Shown here piece after piece: positions 11,429 to 22,846 of a DNA stretch of 64,000 nucleotides (the first letter of the stretch is position 1; every line of letters begins with the position of its first letter). The stretch spans positions 31,797,501 through 31,861,500 of the forward strand of contig NC_091661.1 in assembly GCF_042453785.1 (NCBI RefSeq). Direction: 5' to 3'. Below the pieces are notes generated by a model. The model ran no database searches. It was not told where the DNA came from and worked only from the letters and a program-made list of their open reading frames with translations. Made by a program: the position numbers and the translations under genes. This DNA comes from Malus domestica. Taxonomy: Eukaryota; Streptophyta; Magnoliopsida; Rosales; Rosaceae.

Positions 11429-13896
11429 TCAGGGAATCAGCTGAGAGCAAGGCATTCTTATTGGTGAGAAAACCACTGTGAGTCGTGCATGATCGGAAAG
11501 AGAGTAGTCTTTGGGCCACGTTCCTTTCTCCACTTCAGGAGGGAAGAACACCGCGTTTTTTACACTGAAACCAATTGTTTGTTCCTGAATACCCTTGGAA
11601 TCACTGTCACAGTCACTACCACTTTCATCCTTCTGCTCTGACCCCGTAGGATACCAAATTCGCTGCTGCAATGCCATTAGTCGTAGCATAAACGTTATAA
11701 AACTGTCTAATGGTGCTGAAAAACAGATTTAAAGTTTGAACTGCTAAGTTTTCTAAACCAAATTGCAGGGGTAACAATCCACAAACGCGAACAACCTAAG
11801 CCCATTGACACTGGAAAGCAAAAGCATTTTCCTACATAAAAGCTTAAACCCCCTGTACTACTAATCAATCTCCGTGGTGTATATTAGACTAATAACAATG
11901 AGAAATAGTTGGTGAAAATAACTCACCTGAAATTCTATACTATCAAGAAGGCCGTTCCCATCTATGTCTGCTTGAACCCACAACTCCTTTGTCTCTTCGA
12001 GGCTAAGTCCATGGCAATGACCCGTCATGTTAAGCTGTGTAACATAGAAATTAACCAATTGGAAAATTTACTAAGAGGCAAAGATTCAGAACAAGAGAAA
12101 AGATTAGGAGAAAATCTCAGTTTTAATTGATATCGAACCTGTCGAAGTGCTTCACAGAAACCTGAATAGGTTATGTAATCACCAGGATTATCAGCCTTTA
12201 GAAAGGCAAAGGCATCAGCCTCTGTCAGCGAAGCTCTTCGTAGTTGGTACTGAATTGTGAAAATTTATCCCATTAGAAACAGAACAGACAGCAATGTGGC
12301 TGAAAAAAGTATACAGCCAATGAACATGTATTGCTAACCTTGAACATGCCAAATACTGCTTCGGTCCAACTAGTTTTTAGTAGCTTACGGTACCTATTAG
12401 GATTGAGAAGCCATATAAAATCAACGCCGCATATGTTTCCCCGATGATTTCTGTGGCTAACCCACTGCATAAAAAAAATATGAAATACATGAGTTACAAG
12501 CATACAAAAACGAAATTGTAGGTGTTTAAGTTGAAGATACTGACCTTATGTGCATCTGCATCGGTGTAATGATGAGCAGTATCGTAAGAAGATACGAACC
12601 CCTGGGACCGAAGAAACTTGTAAACATGTCCACTTTTGCTTCCATTCCAGTCACTGAAGAAAGAACAGATTGAAACAAAATATTACAAATGGCTGCAATT
12701 TGAACACTAGGGAAAAAAAATATAAAATGTAAGGCATTAGAAATACCCGCAGAGTATAATCGGCATGGGATTAAGCTTGTTATCTTTCTGATAAGATTCT
12801 ACATGTTGAAGGATTTTGTAGACCTACAAGGAGAAACCGACAAAATGTTATCACTAAGAAAATGTTATCAGTGTGTAGAAACAAGGGAAGAGTATGAAAT
12901 CGAGAGTGAAGCTACCTGATGCAGTCGAACTATACACAAACTCGAGTCATGAGGAAATAACAAGTGGGTGTTCACAATGAGAATTTCCTGCCGAATATCA
13001 TTGTTTCGAAACTGCGAAATTGGGGCAGCTAATTCCACATGTAACAACTGAGCAACACGATCACCACAATCATTGAAGTGCAACTCTACATAGTTTACAA
13101 CTCTGAAGTAGTCTTTATGCACCGCGGTCAGCAAACCTGAACACCGGCAGAGAGAGAAACACCTTATGACGACAGTGTTTAATGTGTCTATAAAAACAGG
13201 ATAAGCAGTTTCCATCATATACCCCAACAAAACAGACTCTTCGTTCCATTCAAAATCGCAAATTAACTTATTTCGTTAATCTTTCCCCATCTCCCCATCT
13301 GCTTTCTTTCTTATTCGTTTTCTCGAATCTAGATTAAAGGAATTGATGATGGTACCGTCGCCGCGGTTGTTGGTTCGTCCTAGTTTGAGATTGATATAAC
13401 CAGCATCCCCAAGTCTCTTCTCGTAAATGTTAACAAGCTCTTCGTTGCCGACCCAGAACTCCTGTGGCAATCAGAGAGAGGTATAAACACCACAAAAAAA
13501 TTGTGTAGCAACTCCAACTCCCATCCCTAATGCTTTCAAAAGGTTTTAAGAAATGCAAACCTGAAGACAAATGATAGAGGATCTCTCAGCCAACAAACAA
13601 TCCAATATCCTTTGATTCCTGGCCAGCCAATAGGCTCTGTAATCGCTTTCCCGACAATCGGGGTCCTGAACATCACAAAGGAGAAGCTTAAGATTAACAA
13701 ACTCCATTACCAAATGGTAGAAAAATGGATCAAACTTCCAAGGTTTACCATGAAATTCAAAACTAAGATTTCCCATTAGAAATAATTGGCTACAAACTCA
13801 AAAGGCATAAGCTTTTGACCAAACAAATGAAAAATGAACAACCATTCATACAAAACCAACAAAACCCATCACCAAAAAGCTCAAAGCTTTACAACC

Positions 13897-13956
<60 letters not shown>

Positions 13957-14112
13957 GCTAACGTCATGGTTGAGGCGCTTGTAAATTGGAGCGAGGATGT
14001 TGAAAGTGGTGCAGGTAATGCAGGGCTGTTGGTGGTGGCCGTCTCGTTTGGAAGACGCAATTGCGTAGCTTCCAATTCTCGAAATCCTTCCCTTCGTCTT
14101 CGTCATCGTCAT
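11429..14112 (-). CDS. endonuclease/exonuclease/phosphatase-domain protein with EF-hand (At1g02270-like)
   Basis: Ten exons join in frame with GT..AG introns: 14112-13963, 13665-13561, 13461-13356, 13136-12916, 12823-12747, 12653-12545, 12464-12339, 12249-12139, 12034-11927, 11665-11429. They give 1350 bases, 449 residues plus stop. The DNase I/CCR4-like fold shows TFNILAPIYKR, IICLQEFW (catalytic Glu), NNRGDG, VNTHLLFPHD, ILCGDWNG and SDHARL (His). One EF-hand loop lies in exon 9 (DIDGNGLLDSIE). I recognise it as orthologous to the Arabidopsis protein annotated as uncharacterised calcium-binding At1g02270. It probably hydrolyses a phosphodiester substrate, possibly RNA, with Ca2+ sensing; the substrate is unknown. 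The start at 14112 is the first ATG giving the conserved RISRIGSYAIAS segment. No break was seen. Confidence 0.92.
13901..13953. repeat. (TA)n(GA)n compound microsatellite in intron 1
   Basis: About ten TA units are followed by about 18 GA units, directly after the splice donor of exon 1 of the minus-strand gene. It produces repetitive spurious ORFs on both strands. Confidence 0.95.
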
Positions 14113-16555
14113 CGTCTTATTGTTCTCTCAACTTTCCCACCATTAAATAAACACGTAAAAATTTCACTGCCGCCGCCGCCACAGCAGACAGAGGAGGCAG
14201 AGCAACCCACAATATCTAAAAATGCTATACAACTGCCCGCCTGCCTTTTGCCGGAAACCAAGGCCAAAAACAATGGGCACAACAAAAAAACAAAACTGCT
14301 TTTTCTTGACGTCGATTGGATTGAAAGAATAATGACCGGACTCTCGAAAGATGCGCTGGCATTCGGGACGAGGAGGAGGAGGAGGAGGAGGAGGATGGAA
14401 AAGTTAACGGAACTACAGGTAGTGGGGGAGTGATCCTCGGACTCAAAGACCCCACCACAACCACCTCGGATTACTTGTCGTGGGTTGTGCTTAAGGGACA
14501 ACCTCATATATGTTGTCTTTGTGAAAGCGTCAGTTACGTAGTACAAACAATGCGTGTATGTATTTTGTGATGCGTCTCTGAGAATATATTTAGAGTTGGA
14601 GGATGAGGAGGACGGCCATGGATGGGGGGCCTAAAAAAGCATGTATCTTTTGGGGGATTCGATTTCCACCCTCCAAAAATAAATACCGTTGCGCGCATTA
14701 TTCGCGTTTTGCAATTTGAACCCCGAAGGATCCCAGAAGCTTCTTTCGTTTTGCTTGTAACCAACGCGACCTCTTCCCTCTTGCCTCCTTTGCTTGCCCT
14801 CTTCCTCAAGTTACTATCATTTTTTTTGGAGAAATGTTAAGGGGATATGTTACTTTACAATGATTTTTACGCTAACATTATAAAATAATGTCTTAAAAAC
14901 ATAAGATCATAGAGAGTTCATGGAAAGTTCTACATAATGTCCTTAGCCTTTCTCTTTATTTTTTCAAAAAATGTGACAATAGAAATTTAATATTAATTAT
15001 TTTCTTTTTTGGGTCTATGAAAGTTCTGGGAAATTTTAAAAGAGTTATAAAATATATGAATTCGGGTGTATCAATTAAAGATTTTTAAAGAGCACTGAGT
15101 CCAAGTGTATTATCAATATTTATTTTAAAATGAATGATTTGATGGATTTAGGGAAATTTCATACCCTACATTAGAATTTGACAAATTCGACTTCTCTTGT
15201 TAAATTTGAGTGAATTCACTCAAAATTTCAATTAAATACACCCCTAACTTTCTGAGAAGTACTTGTCCTTGATTATTACATTTTAGTACTCTCCGTGAAC
15301 AATAGCCCTTATGATTAAGGGAATAAAAATAAAAGGTGAGGTTGTAGTTCATCTTCGAGGGATATTAATCAAGGTTATGTGGGGGTAATTACAAGTAGGC
15401 AAGGTTGATAAAAGGGCTCCACAGAATGTTAATCTTTCTAGTTTCCCATCAGCCGAAAGTTGGATGACTATCATGATTGAGATTTGTTCTGGTTGACTAC
15501 TACGAATTAGATAGTGCTTTGTTGCCTTTAAGCACGTATTAATCAAGGTTTGGAGCATAGTTGAAGGGGAATAATCATCTTTTTCGGAACAAGTATCTGA
15601 TGTGATGGCAACTGAACCCTATCGCCAACGTGTATTGAGAGTGCCTAAATTAGTATCCAATTACGAATATTCTGCTAAATTAAGATCTTAGAATCAAAAC
15701 GATTACCAAAAATGTAGCGTATCATGGTATGTAAGAATATTTTTTTTTCTAAATACAGAATGTTTAGAATGCATACTTATTTTTTCAAGTGTAAATTACA
15801 ATTATTATTATGGCAAACTATGGAGATTTGTTTTCTATCTTATAAAATTATTGCGTTCTTGGAACAATTGATGGCCCCAAAAAGAGGTGGGAGGCATAAC
15901 TATGTCTACGTGATTGAACACATATAGTAATGGATTGGATTGACAACATGTTTGGCAATTGGCATTGGAAGCATTGGAAAAAAAAAAAAAAAACTTATTA
16001 TCCATTTTATTATTTATATATTTGGCAAGTCAGTCATATAAACAAGTAGATTGGTCCCTGAGAGTTGGTTGAGGCATAGGTACCAGTCCCACTGACGACA
16101 ATCTCTTTCGGTAAGTAATCTTAAAAACTAAAAAAATAGGTTGACACCTCCTCTGTAAGTCATTAAACAAACTTGTGGCATGCCTGATCTAAGAAGAGAG
16201 AGATTTTTCAATGTGCTCAAAATACAGGACGGTACGGCATTATCCTAAAACATTTTGTTATAAAAAATAAAATAAAAAAACAATTGGATCGACTGCATGT
16301 GATGAACTTCGCCATCAGGTTGCTTTCGGTCATCCATGGCGTGCGGTGTGACATTGTAGCTTGTCATGTGCTGGTTAAGTCTCCTCAGACTTATTGCAAC
16401 AAACAACATACCATGCATATGGGTGGCTGCACAAAGAAAATGAAAAATTGTCTTGTTTTTGCACATATTGTTCTCCTTTGGACGCATCTGTTTATTTACG
16501 TCTTTTGATTAATTTTTATATCTTTAATTTGAGAGAAAATATAAAACACGAGTGT
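14113..16555. other. 5' flank of the EEP gene and intergenic spacer
   Basis: 14113-14550 is GC-richer and probably holds the 5' UTR and promoter of the minus-strand gene, including a GAG-trinucleotide run at 14372-14395. Beyond about 14820 the sequence is AT-rich with one MITE-like element and no recognisable gene. Confidence 0.55.
15064..15244. mobile_element. MITE-like element, about 180 bp
   Basis: It starts GGGTGTATCAATTAAAG and ends CAATTAAATACACCCC, which are inverted repeats of about 15 bases with two mismatches. The interior is AT-rich and non-coding. The size and termini fit a non-autonomous DNA transposon. I could not fix a target duplication. Confidence 0.55.
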
Positions 16556-18020
16556 TGACACGCCCCGACCCTAATATTCTCCGAATACCAGGATATACAT
16601 GTGCTGGCCGACACCCGAGAGTGACGAAAACCATTAATTGATACAAAAGCTAAGAATAAGAAATAAATAAGGGTTATGAATTTAAATACAATGAATTAAT
16701 AATTTAGGAACGTATTCAGAGCATACAACTAAACCTAATCACCAAAAAGAATTAAGATAAAATTGAATGAATAAAGAAATGGGTCACACATCGAGAGGAT
16801 TCAAAGATGCTGCTGCAGAAGTGTCTTGACGCCGGGATTAGGTGTCTTAATCCTAAGTCCTGAATGGGGGCGCAAAACAAAGGTGAGTGGACCAAGTTCA
16901 TATATACAATAATAATAAAACAATTATCAATGTACTAACCCCCACAGTTTAATAGTGAAAACTACTAGCATAGTAAATGAAGGATTTAATAAAAATCCTA
17001 GCATGCCAAAAATATCTCAAAAGTCATATCGCGGAATTCAAAATAGTAAACGTATCATAGATCGTCTCGTAAGTGCGGTGTGCTGCTAAAAAGATCACTG
17101 AATAAATATAACTCTCGGCCCAATACCTACTCCGTGGTCTCTGCGCCCGTAGCCAGAGATTACCAACTCCCGGCCCAATGCCTGCTCCATGTCCCTCAAC
17201 CCTTAGCTAGGGATTATTTCTCCCGGCCTAAATGCCAACACCAGTTCCTCGCCCCAGGCGGCATAGTGTCCTCTAGGTACCCACAAATAGTTACGCCTCT
17301 CATAAATAACCACTTCATAGTATAAAGTCATCCATCGTCTATATTATAAAGAGGGGTTTCTAAAACATGTTCTAGCATCCTACCGTCATCCATCACATAG
17401 TCTATCAGATCATGGTTTTTATAGAAAATACGATATATTAAAATATAGCTCAATATAGGCCAACAATTAATTCCTCACCAAAAACACTAGACGAAAATCA
17501 ATATATTCAGTAATCAGGCTTAACATAAATCAAATCATAAACTCGTAGGCATGCTAATCATTTATGAAATTAAACTATAAAATTATGTAATTTTAGAAGG
17601 GGTCCACTCACAGTACTTAACCACCAAAAACTGCGCCACTAGCGAAGACAGAAACGTCACAATAATTGCCCCTAAGCACATAAAGAGTCCAATAAATAAA
17701 ACTATATAATAGAAATTGAATTTGAGAAAACGAACATTGGAAATGGGTTCAGGACGTCGAATTACCCTAAGAAGAGTCCCAGACGAAAACCCGAAAAGTC
17801 AACTCTAAAGTCAACGTTGATCGGGGGTCAACAGTCAAATTAGGTCAAACGGGTTTTAGGCTTGAATCCGGATTAGGGTTTAGGTTTAAATAAGGTTAGG
17901 ATCTATTGGGTTTTGGTTTTAGGATCCTAAGGTTTTTGGTTAAAAAGGTTTAGGGTGAAAAGGGGTGGTTTGGGCTTAGGCCCAAACCCACACACAACAC
18001 ACACACACTCACATACTACA

Positions 18021-18061
<41 letters not shown>

Positions 18062-18565
18062 ATGCCCCAAAGGCCTCACAACCAAAAGGGTTGGGCTCGG
18101 TAGGGAAGGCCCAAAGGCCTTGGGTTTGGTGGGTCGTCGGACCCAAGGATGAAGAAGGCCGGAAATTCGGCCGGAAACTGCACAACCTTTAAACGGCCAT
18201 AACTTTGTCAAAACTCAACGAAATCAAGTGAAACAAGAACGAAAGTTGTAGCCCTCGAAGAGACGAATAGAATGGTACCTCACATGATGTCTAACTCGCG
18301 GTGGTTTGGTCGGAAAATGCCTCGAAAGCCTCGAAGGTCGTCGAAAACTGGGTAAGATTCAAATGAGTATAACGTCTTCAATACTCAACGAAATTGAGTG
18401 AAACAAAAAAGAAAGTTGTAGTACTCAGGGAGACAAAGAGAATGATACCTTGCACGCCTGCCAACTCACCGTGGTTTGGCCGCAAATTTCCTCAAAAGTG
18501 GCGGTCTGCGTCGGAGCTGTCCGGGTTTTGTTGTCCTTGCAGTAACTGAGAGAGAGAGAACGAAC

Positions 18566-18601
<36 letters not shown>

Positions 18602-18833
18602 CTCCGTTGACGTCGGAGAGGGTGGTGTGGTGATGGGTATGAGCTCATAAGAGGACGAGAAAGAGAGAGACGAGGGAGAGAGAGCTCGGGTGAGAGGAAG
18701 ACAAAGAACTGAGATAGGAGAGAAAGAGACCGGAAAACACACAAAAAAAAAAAAAAAAAAAGGTGGGCCCCACGGGCTCACCAATTAAGGCTTTAAAACA
18801 ATTTTTAAATAAAAATGGGGTTGGAGTGTCTCA
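16556..18833. mobile_element. 2.28-kb LTR-like unit (candidate solo LTR) starting TGACACGCCCCGA
   Basis: The left end TGACACGCCCCGACCC and right end GGGTTGGAGTGTCTCA are inverted repeats (12 of 16 match, most differences being C/T or G/A transitions). The unit therefore begins TG and ends CA. It is flanked by AGTGT (16551-16555) and AATGT (18834-18838), a 5-bp target duplication with one change. There is no long ORF. Inside are a (CA)n run near 18000-18060, a GAT-trinucleotide run near 18565-18600 and an A run at 18743-18761. The left 100 bases recur at 63233. A solo LTR or non-coding LTR-type element fits best; a TIR element is the alternative. Confidence 0.6.
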
Positions 18834-18973
18834 AATGTGCTGGAGAAAATGGTGCAGAATAATCCTCAAAAACAAAAAACCATGAAAGCAATTCCACCCC
18901 TAAAGACTTTGCACTAGCACACAACCCATTTATCCACTCAAGTGAACAGTAATATACTCCAGTGAACAGTAAT

Positions 18974-19541
18974 AGGCTAAAGCATCTCCACCCCTAAAAC
19001 CAAATAGCCTAGTCAATTTTATTAAAATATTATTAATTTTTATTATAAAATAATAATTTAATTTTTAACAAATGCATCTCCGCTCCGCTCCCCTGTCTCT
19101 GCCTCAGAAGCTCCCCTACCGCTCCCTTCCAATGTGCAGAAGAAAGAAACCCATTAACAAGATGAAGGGATATGGGAAGAACACAGTGGAAGGGATCTAT
19201 CTCTCTCTCTCTCTATAAACCTCAGCCTCGAGGAGGGCATCGAAGGCCCCCAAACCCCCATCCCCATCGCCCTTTGCTCCGCCTGCAAATTGGCCTTCTT
19301 CAACCTCAGCCTTGAGGAGCTCTGCACCAAGATCTCTCTACGACGCGTTGATTGTGCGGGAGGTTGATGGCCCGACTGACATCAGATGACCCGACTGTGG
19401 GTTTTTCGATTTTAGGCCGATCTCTTGCCTGGCTTGGGTTGGGTGCTGGTCAAAATGCTAGGCTGGAGTGGATAGCCTGGGTGCCGGGCTGGTTTTTTGG
19501 TTGGGTGCTGTCCTATCAGTTCCCGATGGAACTGCTCTAAA
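18974..19541. mobile_element. possible MITE carrying a GC-rich insert
   Basis: The left end CTAAAGCATCTCCACC and right end GATGGAACTGCTCTAA are approximately inverted, resembling hAT-type MITEs that begin TAGAGCATCTCCA. Between them AT-rich arms flank a GC-rich block (19080-19350) with two similar segments (AACCTCAGCCTYGAGGAG at about 19218 and 19302). The block may be captured host sequence. I do not recognise its source. Confidence 0.35.
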
Positions 19542-20414
19542 GTTAAGAATTGAGACATTACAATATGTGATCTTCACAAAATAATAGGGCCTAGAAATTT
19601 GCTTAACTTCCTCCAACCCATTCTAATCCTAAGCACAATACTTTACATGAATATTTTTACTACAACTACCTTGTTCTCTTGGAAGTATTTTGTGTGATTT
19701 TTTAACCCTTTTTGTGCAGGTACTAAAAATCCTATCAATACATATGGCAGCTCAATCCAAACATTGGCTTGCATAATTTCTCCTTCTTCATTAGATGTCA
19801 CAGAAAACATTGATTACAAAGCTCTCATTGCCTTCAAGCTCTGCAAAAATATACAAGCTTGTAGTATTGGTTATTCTAGCGTCTGTTATCGTGTTTAAAA
19901 GTGAAATTAATTTATCTTGTTATGGTGATCAATCAGGGATTTCATCTTCCGTTAGATCAAGATGATATAGACTTGTGCCTCACTGTTTCTTGTCGCATCT
20001 AAAGGTGGTTGAAGTTATTGAATTTGACGGAGATCATGATTCATGAGACACAACGTGCAATAAAGAGTTTACTACTTAATGCGCTGGTCTTGAAGACGTT
20101 AGTTATTACACTCCGTAAGTTGCAGAACAAGGTCGTTTGTTAGTTTTACGATTGAGCATGTTGGATTTAGGAGATGCTTGAAGCAAAAGTTTGCACTCAG
20201 TTTTATCATACAGGTGTTTGAAATTTGAATATTTGTGCCTTGCTGCCAATCCATTAAAATCTTCACATGATTTGTCATTTGGCGCCTGCTCTATATTCAC
20301 AAGTAGCAGCAGCTGCATTAACTCATATCTCGCAGTGACTGAATGCCACTACAAATTGTCAACTTCTTGCTGGCTACTCAATAGCTTCGTTCCAAGAATT
20401 TTTATACAGGAGCC

Positions 20415-20723
20415 ATGTATGTCACCGAAGAACACAATGAGAAGAGAGAAAAGAAAGAGAAGCAAAGATGGAATAACAGAATCAGTCTTTCAGCAAGCTT
20501 GCCTGAAGATGTTTGTGGTGTTTTTGCAGGTAGTGTGTGTGTGGTCAAGCACAGTAAAGACCCCATTTTTGATATAAGAGAATCGATACGGGAGATGATT
20601 CAGTCCGAGGGCGTTTGTGATTGGAATGATATGGAGGAGTTAGTTTACTGTTATATTGCTCTTAACTCATCAGAAGTTCATGAAATTGTTAGAGATGCTT
20701 TCCTAAGTTTATGTACTAATTAA
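20415..20723 (+). CDS. OVATE family protein, short or truncated
   Basis: The ORF of 102 codons has a Lys/Glu/Arg-rich start, then a C-terminal OVATE (DUF623) domain at residues 40-100: SVCVVKHSKDP, the DIRESIREMIQ block, DWNDMEELVYCYIALNSSEVH and a final helix. OVATE family proteins are plant transcriptional co-repressors acting with TALE homeodomain proteins. The variant resembles the OFP17/OFP20 group. Most family members are longer. The bases before the ATG (TTTTTATACAG) look like a splice acceptor, so an upstream exon may exist, or this may be a truncated copy. I found no convincing upstream exon in 19700-20400. Confidence 0.6.
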   Translation: MYVTEEHNEKREKKEKQRWNNRISLSASLPEDVCGVFAGSVCVVKHSKDPIFDIRESIREMIQSEGVCDWNDMEELVYCYIALNSSEVHEIVRDAFLSLCTN

Positions 20724-21009
20724 TTTTATTTTCTTGTATGTTGATTCCTTACATAATGTTTTGAGATGCATAAATAGTTTAAGAATACAAAATCCTACGC
20801 CCGTGAACTGACAAGATAAATTACGATATATAACGAATTGTTCCACTCTTAATGGCGTCAGATGTCTGTCTCTCTTAAATCTTGACATAAATTTAGTTTA
20901 CTTACCATTTTATTTAAAATTAGTTATGGGAATCGATCTCATTTGAAACAGAATCCTGAGATCCCTAGGCTTTTTCTTCTGTGTTTATCACCACTTCCTC
21001 CAACATCTC

Positions 21010-22846
21010 TCAAACGCCACCTCCGTGATAGTGAACTGGTGAAGTAGTCGGCATTACAACAGCTGTCAATTGTGACCCTGTGGCGGCCGGCTCATCGTTT
21101 GTTTTTGCCGGTTCTGGCTGAGCTTGTGAGTCTGGCAAAGCTGAGGCTTTCCTCTCCTTTCTTTTACCCCACAAAAATGAGTACAGCCCAACTATGATCA
21201 TAACCATCCCCAACAAGCTGCACAAATTTGAGTTCAAGCAAAGTATTTGATTGACATTTTTGGCGTAATGTAACAAAATTTTGACATACAAAAAATACTT
21301 AACAAACCATATGAACCATACGTTCCGGTTCTGATCTCTTCGCCGAGTATGAGAGCTGACGATAAGGCAACCAAAATTAGAGACAATGGGTTGAACATGG
21401 GAGGATACAGAGGTCCTTGGACTGAGATGGCCCATGAAAGTAAGCAGAATGTTGCAGCTGTGTTTAGTGCTCCCTATGCAATTTAATTTGCTTCGTTTAG
21501 TATGCAGCTAGCCTACAACTTATCCTATATTTCAACCAAGAGAACAAACCAATTCAGCTTACCGAATAAATTATAGTACCGAGTTGCAAATTCCACCCTA
21601 ACCGCCATGAAGCTGCCCGTCTGTCCATACATAAGCCTATGACTGTTGATTGCACGGCTGCCGTGAGGCACATTAACATTGTTGCCCAATATTTCAAAGG
21701 GAATAATTTCAGAAACCTAGCCTGTTGAGAAAGATACAAATATCAAACAGGTTTGCAATATCGTTAATCACCGTGACAAAAGAGAACTTAGTGTCAATTT
21801 CGAATACATACTTGGACTATGAACCACGCAGAATAGGACAGGCAGCTACCCGCGAGCATGAAGGTGCCGCGAGTCCAATGAGCGTCAGATGTATTGACAG
21901 TGTATCGATGAGGGTGATTACTGTGCTGGCACATATAAAACGCTTTTCCCTTGTAAAGGCTCGCAGTTATGGCCCCTCCCACGCATACAATTACCCCAAG
22001 AGTCTTGATCTTGCCTGCCCTAGTTTGCAGGTTCAGTTTCTCTATGCTACAACCATTCAAACATAAAAATAGAAACATCTTTTTAAACACATTGCTAACG
22101 AAAAAGGGACACGCGGAAATAACTTCGGTTATGGAGTTTCCATCACAAATGTAGATATCTACCGGGTTACGATGGAGAGCACGAAAGTAGCTACCGGAAT
22201 TAAGTTGAGGAAGTTGGTGGCATATGCAGGCGCGGTGTCCCGAAGGCCGTAGTAATACAATCCCATTGCTATTGTGATACTGCAGTTCGATCAATACATA
22301 TGAAGAAGTAGACTACTTTTGTGCAATTTACATTTGTTGTGATTAGGTTCTTTGCCATACTTCTAAGGAATGCATTTAATCTTTGAATTTCCACTTTTCA
22401 AGTGATTTGAAATAACAAATACCAAACTCTATGCAAAATCAAACAATACCAAACTCCATGCAAAATCAAACAATACCAAACAAGGCTTACCCAGTTAAGG
22501 CATTGACAAAGAGCCAGAACCAAACACACCAACCTAACTTTTTTTCTTTCTTTCTGCACAAAAATGCCACAAAAAACACTCAGAATATGCAAAGAAAAAG
22601 ACACGAGAAATCACAGGAAGAATGTGGGCTAGCAAAGAACAAAAACCTTTCAAGAAAGAAGGCGAAAGGGGCGACACAAATGGCGGCAAATATGTGCCGG
22701 TACGTGATGAGTGCCAAAATGAAGGTTCCTTCACTCAGTATAACTTTGGAAAGCAATTGCATCCCTGTCACAAATATCTGCACCATCAACATGGCCAACA
22801 CTAGCTGTGACCACTTGAACCATTTTTTCACAAACCCCATTTCCAT
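21010..22846 (-). CDS. WAT1-related protein (nodulin MtN21 / EamA-like transporter)
   Basis: Seven exons join with GT..AG introns: 22846-22647, 22553-22491, 22279-22163, 22046-21812, 21721-21563, 21473-21322, 21217-21010. They give 1134 bases, 377 residues plus stop, the usual size for WAT1-related proteins. Two EamA domains with about ten hydrophobic helices are visible. Landmarks are ALITYRHIFA in exon 1, WLFVNALTG in exon 2, GLYYYGLRDTAPAYATNFLN in exon 3, EKLNLQTRAGK in exon 4, LYPPMFNPLSL in exon 6, then GLYSFLWGKRKE and a hydrophilic tail rich in Pro, Ala and Thr. WAT1 itself is a vacuolar auxin exporter; the substrate of this member is unknown. The gene looks intact, and the short 63-base exon 2 is easily missed by automated prediction. 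Confidence 0.92.

Noticed and set aside
13834-14546. ORFs on both strands around the (TA)n(GA)n tract and GAG run
   Set aside because: They read through a microsatellite and overlap the first exon and 5' flank of the minus-strand EEP gene; no domain and low-complexity composition.
17927-18211. ORFs with long Thr/His or Cys/Val alternations
   Set aside because: Translation of a (CA)n microsatellite inside the LTR-like repeat.
18425-18784. Ser- and His-run ORFs
   Set aside because: Translation of GAT trinucleotide and A runs inside the same repeat, not a protein gene.
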